Below are positions 11,488-23,012 of a stretch of DNA of 64,000 nucleotides, piece after piece. The DNA lies in the NCBI GenBank assembly GCA_018389105.1, contig JACATO010002208.1:232001-296000 (forward strand), read 5' to 3'. A model generated the notes under the pieces. The model did no database searches. It was not told the origin of the DNA and worked only from the letters and a program-made list of their open reading frames with translations. The translations under genes were made by a program, and so were the position numbers. The DNA comes from Nautilus pompilius (Eukaryota > Mollusca > Cephalopoda > Nautilida > Nautilidae). Position 1 is the first letter of the stretch, and each line of letters opens with the position of its first letter.

Positions 11488-11540
<53 letters not shown>
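11446..11540 (+). repeat. (AAT)n microsatellite
   Basis: About 95 bp of AAT repeats with two phase slips (AATATAAT near 11465, AATAAATAAT near 11486). Confidence 0.97.
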
Positions 11541-11541
<1 letters not shown>

Positions 11542-11629
11542 GAAAAAATTGAGCAATTATAATCATGCCAAGTCCTCGAATAATTAACGCTTTGATTTAA
11601 ATTTTAAAACTTTTAGTTTTGATTGATCT

Positions 11630-11919
11630 CGTGTGTGTTGTGTGTGTTGTGTTGTGTGTGTTGTGTTGTGTGGTGTGTGCGTGTTTGTGTGTATGTGTGT
11701 GTGGTTGTGTGTGTTGTGTTGTGTGGTGTGTGTGTTGTGTTGTGTTGTGTATGTGTGTTGTGTGTGTGTGTGTTTTGTGTGGTGTGTGTTGTGTTGTGTT
11801 GTGTGTGTGTGTTGTGTGGTGTGTGTTGTGTATGTGTGTTGTGTGTGTGTGTGTTTTGTGTGGTGTGTGTTGTGTTGTGTTGTGTGTGTGTGTTGTGTGG
11901 TGTGTGTTGTGTATGTGTG

Positions 11920-11954
<35 letters not shown>

Positions 11955-11981
11955 GTGTTGTGTGTGTGTTTGCGCGCGCAA
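11630..11981 (+). repeat. GT-rich minisatellite with 81-bp higher-order period
   Basis: The tract is made only of GT, TTGT and TATG variants. The landmark GTATGTGTGTTGTG recurs near 11750, 11831 and 11912, exactly 81 bp apart, so it is a tandem array and not a random GT tract. Because 81 is divisible by 3, all frames are open and give meaningless Cys-Val peptides. Confidence 0.93.
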
Positions 11982-13029
11982 CACGTTAAAATTGGCTAGT
12001 ACAACTGCTCGATCTCAGTATTAACGTAACTTTTTCACGACCAGAATAGAAAAGTTTCATCTGGACTGGTGGTGGATAAAGCAAGGCTCACCTCTGATCC
12101 CCCCTTTTTTCTATCCGGCCATATTGGCCGCGCAGCTTGTATTAAAAATTGTGGAATATCTCTGTTACCATCTATCTGAGAAGATGACGGGAGGGGTCAG
12201 GGATCAGAAGTACGTGAATGCGCGTCGGTGTCTTCAAATATTTGACGGTCGGGCCGGCTTTGAGATCTACTCAACGATGGTAAACGGAGTCTCTGATGCT
12301 TACTACTCGCGGGTCAGTGTAGATTTTGTACGTAGATAAATATCACCTCGAATTTTGGAATTTTGCTTGTTTGTTACACCGTCAGAATTATAATAATTCA
12401 CTTCTGGTTGTTATTAGGAAGCAAATAAAATATCCAAGTGCCCTACTTAGGGAAGTAACTAAGGCCAGTAGATCAGGAGTCACGGTAGCAACTTCTAGAG
12501 TAGGGAAAACGTTTCGAACAGATGGTTAATAGCGTTCTGGCGAAATTACACATATAGTTTTCACGATTTCTGTGCTTGAAAACAGCGGAAACTGCACTTG
12601 GTTAAAGCGTAAAGAGTGAAAAATATAAATAAATTTTGTTGAATAAACCCGAACTGTTTAGACCCTACAATTTCGTATGAAGCGTTATAGCTCTGCGAGA
12701 TCTCGAAACTCATTTATGAGCCGTGCCTACATTGGTAACCATAATTATAGATTTGCCAGAAAGATATGCAATATATCATGCATAGTTTATTTATTAGTGT
12801 ATGCTGTTTCATACATGAGAAATACGGTGCAATACGTTTATTTTAAAACTTTGGACGTGGAAGAAAGTGGAAGACAGTTCTTAAGAGAGAAGACAGATCT
12901 GTTATCATAAAATCTGAGGTAAACCATTTTCCCGGTAGCAGATAATTATCAACAGATCGCAATTCTGCTACAAAAAAAGATCCATCTCCGAGACTATCGT
13001 CGAAAAATGTTCTAGAAAAGTTGAATTTA
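11982..13029. other. AT-rich non-coding stretch
   Basis: Only short frames without recognisable domains. The last 200 bp may belong to the Tc1 relic that follows, but I cannot align them. Confidence 0.45.
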
Positions 13030-13560
13030 TTGGTTAGGTAGCGGCTCACAAGACCCTTCTTAGGCTTGATTGGGACAAAGGGTCAAGGCATAAGTTATTA
13101 TAGTCGGATTAATTCTAATTGGAAATCTCTGGCTCAAAGAGAAGACAATGCGTTAGGTGTCCGAAGATTCATCGACGGCTGAGTGATGCATTTCCTTACT
13201 GTAAGTATGGAAGAGGAAATTTTGAAGATATTGAGATGTTTTAGTGACTTTCAGATTCGAAAGTTAACCAACATCGATGACATACTTAGAAAAGAAAGAC
13301 ACTATCATAATGTTAAATCATTTGGTCAATAGCTAATAGGGTCTGACACTAAGTAACAAGACAAAAAAAAAAGAACATTCTAAAACTCAATAAGCAATAT
13401 TTATTATAAAAGGAACCGAATAGAACTCTGAAATTATGAATTTCCACCTTAGTCTCCAGATTTCAACCTTACTGAGCTCGTTTATGATCATCTATATAGA
13501 ATTGTTAAGAATAAGAGGTCCACCTTATGTTACGTAGATATGGAATAACTGTTAAAATAA
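13030..13560 (+). mobile_element. Decayed Tc1-type transposase (catalytic domain relic)
   Basis: Read on the plus strand with stop codons ignored, 13050-13235 gives a segment resembling the region of Tc1 transposases that runs from the Lys-Pro-Leu-Leu block to the Gly-Gly-Gly block before the second Asp (KTLLRLDWDKG, ISGSKRRQCVRCPK, KYGRGN). At 13440-13555 it gives FPP, a stop, then SPDFNLTELVYDHLYRIVKN, close to the family's WPPQSPDLNPIE block. At least five in-frame stops and a gap of about 200 bp separate the pieces. I see no terminal inverted repeats, and the helix-turn-helix part is not recognisable. The family assignment rests on these two motif blocks. The copy is inactive. Confidence 0.75.
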
Positions 13561-15390
13561 TAATAATAAATTGTCAATATTTAAATTGTATAATTAGGAT
13601 GGGAAAATGTGTAAAAATACTTATAAATAAAAATGCGGACAGTTTCGTGAAAAATGTCTTATTCGGTCAAAGTTCGAATATAAACTTATTATAGAACGAC
13701 TTTTTTGATGAACATAATTTTTAGCAGTGTGCAACGATGGTCGATTATATATAAAATATGGAATCTTAAGATTGTATATATATTTGTGATGTCCGTTTGA
13801 ATCCTTGCTTTTAGTCCGATGACCTCGAAATAAATATGCAGACAATGGTGTCTCTGTTATGTCCGTGTTACATCATAAGTTGTTTTTGTGCTCTACTAGA
13901 CAAATCATCGGAAACATCGCTCATCTCATACAGAGAACTGACTCAACTCCAGCATTTGTAATGCATGAACTCTGGACTGGATAATTATCCATATTGACTG
14001 CAGTGTTTGATCTGATACTATCTTCTGTCATCGTCAAGGTCGCCGCCATGTTTTTATTTGCAGGCACGTGCGAGATAAAGACTTTTAAGAGCACACACAA
14101 CGCCACCTGTTTGCGTGGATATGTTCCTGGCTCTCTCCTTTGTTTTATAATTTCGACTGTATGGATAAGAAACTTCGTTATCAAATGTAAATCAGTCTTG
14201 TTTTATAACATACAACTACGAAAAGTCGTAATTCTGAAGAATTTGTGTTGACTGGGCTATAAAACTGGATTCTTTTTAAAAATTGCATGGTAGATTTAAA
14301 ATAAAATTAAAGAATTTTTACGAAACATAATAACGTTTGTTTTGTTGTTTCCTTTTAAATTTTAAAACAATTTTGGGGGAAGCTCTCGCAGAACGGGTTG
14401 ACGAAGGAAAGCAGAAGAAATTATGTCAGCCAAAGAGCGTAGTAGGGGTCCGTTTGGGGATTTTCTCTGAGACCCGGCAAGCGCGTTGACGGTCGACAGA
14501 TATTTCCGTCTTTCTGACATTGAAGAGCTTGCTACACAAGAGACTAAGAAAGTAGGGAATTACCGTGGCCACTGGCGCTAGCGAAAAAAACAATCAGTTT
14601 CTGAGTGACAGAGAACTAATTAAGGAAGCAGCTACGACTTATCGTTGTATCTTCAATAGCAGGAGCAAGAATTAACTTTAGGCATCTGTATTCGGCTCTC
14701 CTACTGGATATTTTGTTACGAAACGAAACGAAACCTTATTTTGAATAGTATAATCAGATAATATCTTTATGACAGAAGAGCTTTAACTCGGGGTATCTTA
14801 TTAGTTGACTGGTGAAATAGAAATAATTTACAATTACTGCACACGGTTTATTACTTAAATAGGGTATCTTAGATCTACAAAATATTTATTTCCCATAAAG
14901 ATTTTTAAAAAATACGTCTCATCTCGCAGCATAATGATAAATCCTTTACGTTCAGTGTTTTTGTTTGTTTTATTTCTTTGGGGAGTTAACTGTCTTTTAT
15001 GCATCTGCTACCCAACAGCTTCAGTTACTTTACTCATCACTAAACCCCGTGTTTGATGGAAATTCTATTTTTCCTGATGAAACTCTAACCACCGAGCAGT
15101 AGTTGCGCACCCTATATATATATATACGCTAATTATACTTTATATTGATCTGTTGTAATCCAGGATGTAATTTCTAAGCGAAGTTATCTTTAAAGTACAA
15201 TTTTTGCTGAAAGCTCACTGTCGTTGCTATTTCGTCTTTGTTGTAGCTATCGTTTTCATTGTTGTTTTATCGCAATATAGTTATTGTTTCTACTCTGTTA
15301 TTGTTGGTTTTCATTGCCATCATTACTATTATCAATATAGTTGAAGCAGTTGCTGTTGATTTTATTACTGTTGCAATCTTTTTGTTTTTA
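13561..15390. other. AT-rich stretch, including the T/GTT-rich left flank of the 35-bp array
   Basis: Apart from the short minus-strand ORF at 13921-14049, no coding signal is seen. From about 15190 to 15390 the sequence is rich in TTGTTG, TCGTTTT and GTTATTG words that resemble imperfect array units. The array may have grown out of this flank. Confidence 0.45.
13921..14049 (-). CDS. Short ORF or possible first exon (42 aa)
   Basis: The ATG at 14049 has a good context (AAAACATGGCGG) and starts MAATLTMTEDSIRSN, running 42 codons to a TGA. A GTATGAG donor-like site overlaps the last codons. The ATG overlaps a YY1-like AACATGGCGGC word, a common arrangement at animal promoters. I do not recognise the peptide. 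It could be a first exon, a small ORF or chance. Confidence 0.2.
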   Translation of the reverse strand: MAATLTMTEDSIRSNTAVNMDNYPVQSSCITNAGVESVLCMR

Positions 15391-18183
15391 TTGGTTTCGT
15401 GGTCGTTCTAATCGTTTACCTGTCATTGGTTTCGTTGTCGTTCTAATCGTTTACCTGTCATTGGTTTCGTTGTCGTTCTAATCGTTTACCTGTCATTGGT
15501 TTTGTTGTCGTTCTAATCGTTTACCTGTCATTGGTTTCGTTGTCGTTCTAATCGTTTACCTGTCATTGGTTTCGTTGTCGTTCTAATCGTTTACCTGTCA
15601 TTGGTTTCGTTGTCGTTCTAATCGTTTACCTGTCATTGGTTTCGTGGTCGTTCTAATCGTTTACCTGTCATTGGTTTCGTGGTCGTTATAATCGTTTACC
15701 TGTCATTGGTTTCGTGTGGTCGTTCTAATCGTTTACCTGTCATTGGTTTCGTTGTCGTTCTAATCGTTTACCTGTCATTGGTTTTGTTGTTGTTCTAATC
15801 GTTTACCTGTCATTGGTTTCGTTGTCGTTCTAATCGTTTACCTGTCATTGGTTTCGTGGTCGTTCTAATCGTTTACCTGTCATTGGTTTCGTGGTCGTTA
15901 TAATCGTTTACCTGTCATTGGTTTCGTTGTCGTTCTAATCGTTTACCTGTCATTGGTTTCGTTGTCGTTCTAATCGTTTACCTGTCATTGGTTTTGTTGT
16001 CGTTCTAATCGTTTACCTGTCATTGGTTTCGTTGTCGTTCTAATCGTTTACCTGTCATTGGTTTCGTTGTCGTTCTAATCGTTTACCTGTCATTGGTTTC
16101 GTTGTCGTTCTAATCGTTTACCTGTCATTGGTTTCGTGGTCGTTCTAATCGTTTACCTGTCATTGGTTTCGTGGTCGTTATAATCGTTTACCTGTCATTG
16201 GTTTCGTGGTCGTTCTAATCGTTTACCTGTCATTGGTTTCGTTGTCGTTCTAATCGTTTACCTGTCATTGGTTTTGTTGTTGTTCTAATCGTTTACCTGT
16301 CATTGGTTTCGTTGTCGTTCTAATCGTTTACCTGTCATTGGTTTCGTTGTCGTTCTAATCGTTTACCTGTCATTGGTTTCGTTGTCGTTCTAATCGTTTA
16401 CCTGTCATTGGTTTTGTTGTTGTTCTAATCGTTTACCTGTCATTGGTTTCGTTGTCGTTCTAATCGTTTACCTGTCATTGGTTTCGTGGTCGTTCTAATC
16501 GTTTACCTGTCATTGGTTTCGTGGTCGTTCTAATCGTTTACCTGTCATTGGTTTCGTGGTCGTTCTAATCGTTTACCTGTCATTGGTTTCGTTGTCGTTC
16601 TAATCGTTTACCTGTCATTGGTTTCGTGATCGTTCTAATCGTTTACCTGTCATTGGTTTCGTTGTCGTTCTAATCGTTTACCTGTCATTGGTTTCGTGGT
16701 CGTTCTAATCGTTTACCTGTCATTGGTTTTGTTGTTGTTCTAATCGTTTACCTGTCATTGGTTTCGTGGTCGTTTTAATCGTTTACCTGTCATTGATTTC
16801 GTGGTCGTTTTAATCGTTTACCTGTCATTGGTTTCGTGGTCGTTCTAATCGTTTACCTGTCATTGGTTTCGTGGTCATTCTAATCGTTTACCTGTCATTG
16901 GTTTCGTGGTCGTTCTAATCGTTTACCTGTCATTGGTTTCGTGATCGTTCTAATCGTTTACCTGTCATTGGTTTCGTTGTCGTTCTAATCGTTTACCTGT
17001 CATTGGTTTCGTGATCGTTCTAATCGTTTACCTGTCATTGGTTTCGTTGTCGTTCTAATCGTTTACCTGTCATTGATTTCGTGATCGTTCTAATCGTTTA
17101 CCTGTCATTGGTTTCGTTGTCGTTCTAATCGTTTACCTGTCATTGGTTTCGTGGTCGTTCTAATCGTTTACCTGTCATTGGTTTCGTGGTCGTTCTAATC
17201 GTTTACCTGTCATTGGTTTCGTGATCGTTCTAATCGTTTACCTGTCATTGGTTTCGTTGTCGTTCTAATCGTTTACCTGTCATTGGTTTCGTGGTCGTTC
17301 TAATCGTTTACCTGTCATTGGTTTCGTGGTCGTTCTAATCGTTTACCTGTCATTGGTTTCGTTGTCGTTCTAATCGTTTACCTGTCATTGGTTTCGTGGT
17401 CGTTCTAATCGTTTACCTGTCATTGATTTCGTGGTCGTTTTAATCGTTTACCTGTCATTGGTTTCGTTGTCGTTCTAATCGTTTACCTGTCATTGATTTC
17501 GTGGTCGTTCTAATCGTTTACCTGTCATTGGTTTCGTGGTCGTTCTAATCGTTTACCTGTCATTGGTTTCGTGGTCGTTCTAATCGTTTACCTGTCATTG
17601 GTTTCGTGGTCGTTCTAATCGTTTACCTGTCATTGGTTTCGTGGTCGTTCTAATCGTTTACCTGTCATTGATTTCGTGGTCGTTCTAATCGTTTACCTGT
17701 CATTGGTTTCGTGGTCGTTCTAATCGTTTACCTGTCATTGGTTTCGTGGTCGTTCTAATCGTTTACCTGTCATTGGTTTCGTGGTCGTTCTAATCGTTTA
17801 CCTGTCATTGATTTCGTGGTCGTTCTAATCGTTTACCTGTCATTGATTTCGTGGTCGTTTTAATCGTTTACCTGTCATTGGTTTCGTTGTCGTTCCAATC
17901 GTTTACCTGTCATTGGTTTCGTTGTCGTTCTAATCGTTTACCTGTCATTGATTTCGTGGTCGTTCTAATCGTTTACCTGTCATTGGTTTCGTGGTCGTTC
18001 TAATCGTTTACCTGTCATTGATTTCGTGGTCGTTCTAATCGTTTACCTGTCATTGATTTCGTGGTCGTTCTAATCGTTTACCTGTCATTGGTTTCGTGGT
18101 CGTTCTAATCGTTTACCTGTCATTGGTTTCGTGGTCGTTCTAATCGTTTACCTGTCATTGGTTTCGTGATCGTTCTAATCGTT
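15391..18183 (+). repeat. 35-bp tandem satellite array, about 80 copies
   Basis: A 35-bp unit with core TTACCTGTCATTGGTTTCGT followed by a variable GTCGTTCTAATCG part repeats about 80 times with very little divergence. Copies differ mainly at one dinucleotide (GTTGTCG, GTGGTCG, GTGATCG), at a CATTGG/CATTGA switch confined to the right half, and in a GTTATA variant at about 15686, 15896 and 16176. One copy near 15710 carries a 2-bp insertion. Every unit contains TAA and 35 is not divisible by 3, so no frame is open. It is a minisatellite, not a gene and not a CRISPR array, because the repeats abut with no spacers. Confidence 0.98.
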
Positions 18184-18722
18184 CAGTTATTATTGTTTTA
18201 TTGTTATAGTTTTATTTCTATTTGCCTTTTAGTTATGCCGTACTGTTCCAGTAAGGTTTTATGATTGATTTTGTTGTAGTTATCATCAATGTTTTTTGTT
18301 CGGTTGCTTAATGTTTCCGTAACTTCTCTACCTTTAGCTATTCTCATTGTTCCGGGCGTCAGAATTGTTTTGCCTGTATTGTAGTCTCTGTCCCCCCCCT
18401 TTTTTTTGACGTTTTAGTATTTACTACTTCCACTGCTGTTATAGTGTTTAAATTCTGGGCAGGCAGAGAAAACAACCATATCAAACAGAAAAACATTGAG
18501 GCCGAAAGGTAGAGTACCATCGGGAAAAACCGATGACAACAGCTGGTCATAAGTCAAGCGGGGCTAAAACAGAAACGAGGCAACGTCGTGGCAAGGCCGA
18601 CAACTTTGCCGTGTTGCCACAGGTGTTTGTTGTCGTTGGTTTCATAAAAGCTTTGAAAATCACTTTTCAGGCCTGGAAAATAACCTGGACAAAAGCTAGC
18701 ATTTTAAAACCAAAAAAAATCG

Positions 18723-18736
18723 CCACCAGAGGGAGC
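18723..18736 (+). promoter_or_regulatory. CTCF-like motif
   Basis: CCACCAGAGGGAGC matches 13 of 14 positions of the core consensus CCASYAGRKGGCRS. It lies 540 bp beyond the right end of the 35-bp array, in the same orientation as the site at 11059. Confidence 0.4.
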
Positions 18737-19672
18737 TGGCCTCACAGGTTTATTCGTGTTTCATCAAATGCTAGTTTACTGCGTTTTTTCTCTACACCAT
18801 CTAGTAAAAATCTGTACATATTTGAAGGGGGGTGATCGTTGTAACGCTCACGCATTGTAGAGATTTTGAACGGTTCTTCCTTTTACCAAAAATGTAACTT
18901 TCATTTCCTTTGTTTATAGGGCAGAAAGAAAAGAATGCAAAAATAATAACAGCAATAACAATAATAAACCCCCTGAAAGTAACATTAAAATAACGCAAAT
19001 AAGGAAGTTGCTAGCCAGTCTTTCAGGCATCTGTTTAAATATATCAGGTAAGATAATCTGTGCTGATACTGCTTCGTATTTAGCTTCGTATTTATAGCGA
19101 GAGTTTCGGATCCAGAGTAGGCGTTGTTATTGTATAACTGGGTTATAGACCTCTGGCAGTGTACTTTGTACACAGTTGGTTCTCAGATACGTGCCACTTG
19201 TATCGCTATTATTTATCTTGAAGAGCAATCTGGTTATCTGCACAAACAATGGCCGAGAGGTTTCGTTTCAGGCACCGCTGCACTGGGTCGATTGGTGGGC
19301 ATGTCTGTCTGCGATATGCACAAGTCGGCGGAAACCTTCCCTGATTAGTAAATTGTTAATTGGGCAAAACCTGCTTTGTTTGTTTTCTGAAAAATCTCCC
19401 TCAAGTGGCGGTTTTTGTTATTGTTTCTGCTGCTGCCGCCTCTCCCCGTGTACGTATGTATGTGTACTTGTTCGTAAAGATAAGACAGTCAATTTCAGCT
19501 GGAAAACTTAGGTACAGTCGAACTTCGGTCGAGTTAGAAAGAAATCATTGTTTCACTAAAGATATTTAAAATGTCGTTTTCCACTTCAGACTGTTTTGGC
19601 TACCGGACTTCTGCATAAGCCCCCCACTCTCTATCAAGATTATTCTCCTCTCCATCGCCTAACGGCGGGAAA

Positions 19673-19674
<2 letters not shown>

Positions 19675-19708
<34 letters not shown>

Positions 19709-19709
19709 A
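19675..19709 (+). repeat. (CAA)n microsatellite
   Basis: About 11 CAA units. Confidence 0.95.
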
Positions 19710-20154
19710 CAAACTGGTCTTTACAGCCATTAAGGAACTGTTTTCATTAAATGCTTTGGTGGACGGATTCTGAGGTACCCAAACCTGTGTTCATGACCGC
19801 TTGTCGGTATGGGGGACTTCAATAATTTGCTAGACAACTTTAAATAAACCATAAAGAGTGCCCGGTTGTTTATTGATACGATTCGGATCAGTACTTCACA
19901 ACTTAAGGCGCGGTTGAATTTGTTTGTACAGTGTAGTGAGAAAGAGAGGCACAGCCACTCGAGCGTAACTGCGATCGAAGCCATATTCCGTGTTCTCTTA
20001 GACCGCGCATTCTTAACTTTATCGGTATCATAACAACAGAATCTTTTATTGTTCGATTAGTAAATTTAACTTTGAAACCAAATGCTCAATAGTGTGGCAC
20101 CGTTAAAACCACAGCTCTTTTGAATTCAGTTTAAAAAAAATGACAGAAAATTTA

Positions 20155-20250
20155 ATAGAAACGCCATCTAGCGAACTATCTTGGACAGCTGTGACGTACA
20201 CACAAACGTCACGCCACACTGTGCACATCTGTGACATACATGAAGTTGTC
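20155..20250 (+). repeat. Possible third copy of the ACGTCA-containing dispersed repeat
   Basis: This piece carries a GCCATCT word, then CTTGGACAGCTGTGACGTAC and a GAAGTTG end, weakly resembling the unit at 60145-60245. The similarity is patchy. Confidence 0.25.
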
Positions 20251-21270
20251 TTTTGTACTCTTCCCCACATAAAACTATGTCGAGGGCCCTACACATTTTG
20301 GAAGTATCGAAAGCTTAAATCTACAGTAGTTTTTTCGAGAGCAATGATATCACTAATGATCAAAGTGTCTTTAGTTAGGAGGTAAATTGTGGTTTTACTA
20401 AGTTTTTCTTTAGTTTTTACATTAACACGCTATGACATTTTATTCTAGGAAGACTCCTTTCGTTTGCTCCGGCCCACATTTTACTTCACCTACTTATATT
20501 GCATAAGTCTTGTTGCCACAAGAAACTGGTTCTAATATCCCCCACCCCTTTATTTTTTCCTTTGAATAATTTTGGTTTATTTTCATTTGTCCAGCTACTT
20601 CCATAGAAGTCTTGAAATAAGTATTATTCTGGACTTTCGTTTACCTCCCCTTGCTGAAGTCTTTAGCATGGTTTTCCGAAAATACTTTGAATTCTCGTAT
20701 CTATGCTGAAAATATATCATTATATCCAAGTATAGCAATATGTAATAAAATTAAAAATTAAAACTAATCACAAAGAAATAAATTACATTGAAAAGCTACA
20801 CATCAATAATAGATTTTGCCTTTAAATCTGCATTTATCTTTTTTATTTATTTAGTGGCTGGGTGTAAAATTACTTCCTAAAGTCTCGGCCGATCATTCAG
20901 ATATCGAATGTTTCCATTTAACAAATATTTTAAGATTTAAAAAAATCTGAATATTTGAATACAAAAATAAAATTTGCATAAAAACGAATTTTAAATTAAT
21001 TAAATACATTCATAAAAAAGCAAACTTTTTTTTTTTACTTTTCAAAATGTATTTAAGTTAAATTTTTTGGTATATTTTAGTTATTGATCGTTAAATTGTA
21101 CGTTGTTAATCTTTCTTTTCTTCTTATGCTTGTTATTATTCTCAGTATTATATGAGTAAAAAAAACTTTAAACTACTGCTTGTTAATTAAAAATAAAAAC
21201 AAGTTACTTATGAAACAAGTACATTATTCATTTAGTAAAAGTATCTAGAAACACGGATAATTTTTTTTTG

Positions 21271-21345
21271 AATGTCGGACCCTGGATTGGAACAAAACTA
21301 ACACTGATTCAAGTGCTTATCTCCGATATGCTAGATGCGTGGTAC
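21271..21345 (-). mobile_element. tRNA-like sequence, probable SINE head or tRNA pseudogene
   Basis: On the minus strand the piece has an A-box (TAGCATATCGG, matching TRGYNNANNNG) and, about 44 nt later, a near B-box (TGTTCCAATCC, one mismatch to the GTTCRA pattern). It ends in a GGGTCCGACATT-like acceptor strand. The spacing fits a tRNA gene, but the mismatched T-arm argues against a functional tRNA. A SINE body was not identified. Confidence 0.4.
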
Positions 21346-21689
21346 CAATCGGTACATCGCTACGAGAAGATTAGGATTATTATTTTTTTTCAAATTCTTG
21401 GGAAGAAAAAGGATACTAAAATAATAGTTTTAAATAAGTAAATAAATGATTTTTAAATATCTTTTTACCTGGAACAATATTTTGAAATTTAAAAAAAAAA
21501 TTTTAAATATATAAAAACGCACTGAAATAGGTAATTTTTTTAAAAAAAAACATTATCCTGTAAAAAGTATACAAATGAGATGTTTCAGAAAATAAAGGCA
21601 GTGTTTACATCAGTACTTTCTACGTACGACAGGGCGGTAGACGCCAGGCCGCCAGACAACACTGATGTGCGAGTACCTGAACGAGCCCT

Positions 21690-22430
21690 TTCGTTCACGC
21701 ATTGGACACTCGCGGCGCTAGTGAGCAAGTAAACAACATGGCCGCGCGGTTATCAGTGCGCACCAGAGTGAGGGAAGAAGCGATGTGTATTTCGTTTTCC
21801 GTGGACCAAAGGCTCTCCGCCGACGGAAATTCACCGGGGAATGTCGGCCGCAATACAGAAAGAAGTCTGCGAGTGGGTGGGCAGGTTTAAAATTGACCGA
21901 ACATCATTAGTGGATGAAGATCGACGAGAACACCCCTGCCTGCCACTCACAGCTAAAAGAATTTCGCAGCTCAACCATTCTCTTGTGACTTCCAGTGACC
22001 ACTTCTTGCTCACTCTAAGCAGTGTGTATAGTCATGACAACATACTCCGACATGGAAGAGAACCACCTGAAGCCGGCTATTCGAACAAAGCGGAAGTGGA
22101 AGACTGACATAGGGGCAAAGCGAGGCCAGGCCCGCACAGCGGTCCAGCTACCACCGACACAATGAACCTCTATCACTTCCTTCCTATAGTCCGAGTCTTT
22201 CCCCCATCCGATTTTCGCCCTTTTTGGACCCTAAAAGGTGCTATCCCAAGTCGAAGATTTGCCAGTGATCACGAGCTCCAACAGCTGATGCAATAGCGAC
22301 CACACACCAACCGCAAAGCTTCTACCGGGATGGTATCCAAAACTTTGTCGGTCGTCGGACTTCGTGTGTTGCGAAACAGGAAGACTGCGGAGAGAAGTGA
22401 TGCAGTCCAATAAACGATAACCGATATCTT
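21690..22430 (+). mobile_element. Decayed mariner-type transposase, internally deleted
   Basis: At about 21810-21990 one frame reads EIHRGMSAA, KEVCEWVGRFK, RTSLVDEDRRE: the second half of the Mos1/SETMAR-type helix-turn-helix, whose family pattern is SPxEIH...VYEWVxRFKxGRTSLxD. At about 22205-22295 comes PSDFRPFWTLKG...RRFASDHELQQ, then after a frameshift FYRDGIQNFV...RRTSCVAKQED: the family's C-terminus after the SPDLAPSDF block. The DDD core between the two is missing. No intact ORF remains and I could not define terminal inverted repeats. Similarity is by motif order, recognised by eye. Confidence 0.8.
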
Positions 22431-22687
22431 TCTTGTTTTATTTATGGATTTCCTTTCCTTTCTGAAAAACTTTCGTAGATAATTAAAATTTTAAAAAATT
22501 TATTTAAGTTAACATAACTAATGGGATTGTAATGCATTGTACTCTTTGGGGAAAGATGTTAGCAGAAATCTGGAAATAAATGAATTGAAATTTTATTTTT
22601 TTAAAAGGCTTTACCTGATATATTTATAAATAAACTTTGGTCAGTTTAGCAGCAAAGTCTTGCTTGCTTGTTCTACAGTTCTAAAGG

Positions 22688-22693
22688 GTTGTG

Positions 22694-22724
<31 letters not shown>

Positions 22725-22741
22725 TGTGCGCGCGTGCGTGT
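22688..22741 (+). repeat. (GT)n microsatellite
   Basis: Dinucleotide repeat with a GGTGTG break and a GCGCGTGCG end. Confidence 0.96.
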
Positions 22742-22960
22742 GCAAATAAATAAAGAACTTCCTTAATTGTAAAAAAAAAACTGTTTAATCTTTATTAACA
22801 TTTTACTAGGATGACGTATATCTGTTGCGATCAGATCACAGAAGAATATATCAAAAATAAACATTCTAAAAAAAAATGGGAATTTAAAATTTAGAATAAA
22901 CCAAAATAATTTGAAAATAATACTAAATATTTATACATTATTAAAGTTGCGATGATTTCC

Positions 22961-22961
<1 letters not shown>

Positions 22962-23011
<50 letters not shown>

Positions 23012-23012
23012 G
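22962..23012 (+). repeat. (AAT)n microsatellite
   Basis: About 17 AAT units. Confidence 0.97.

Larger units (their letters stand above)
18184..21270. other. Non-coding right flank of the array, AT-rich
   Basis: The first 150 bp are GTT/TTA-rich like the left flank. The stretch holds the CTCF-like site at 18723-18736, a (CAA)n at 19675-19709, and one copy of a dispersed repeat at about 20155-20250. No convincing coding frame is seen. Confidence 0.45.

Noticed and set aside
11613-12024. Cysteine-rich 118-133 codon ORFs resembling small secreted peptides
   Set aside because: They come from the GT minisatellite, which is open in all frames because its period is 81.
15391-18183. CRISPR-like array of direct repeats
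   Set aside because: Repeats of 35 bp abut directly with no unique spacers, and the context is animal DNA. It is a tandem satellite.
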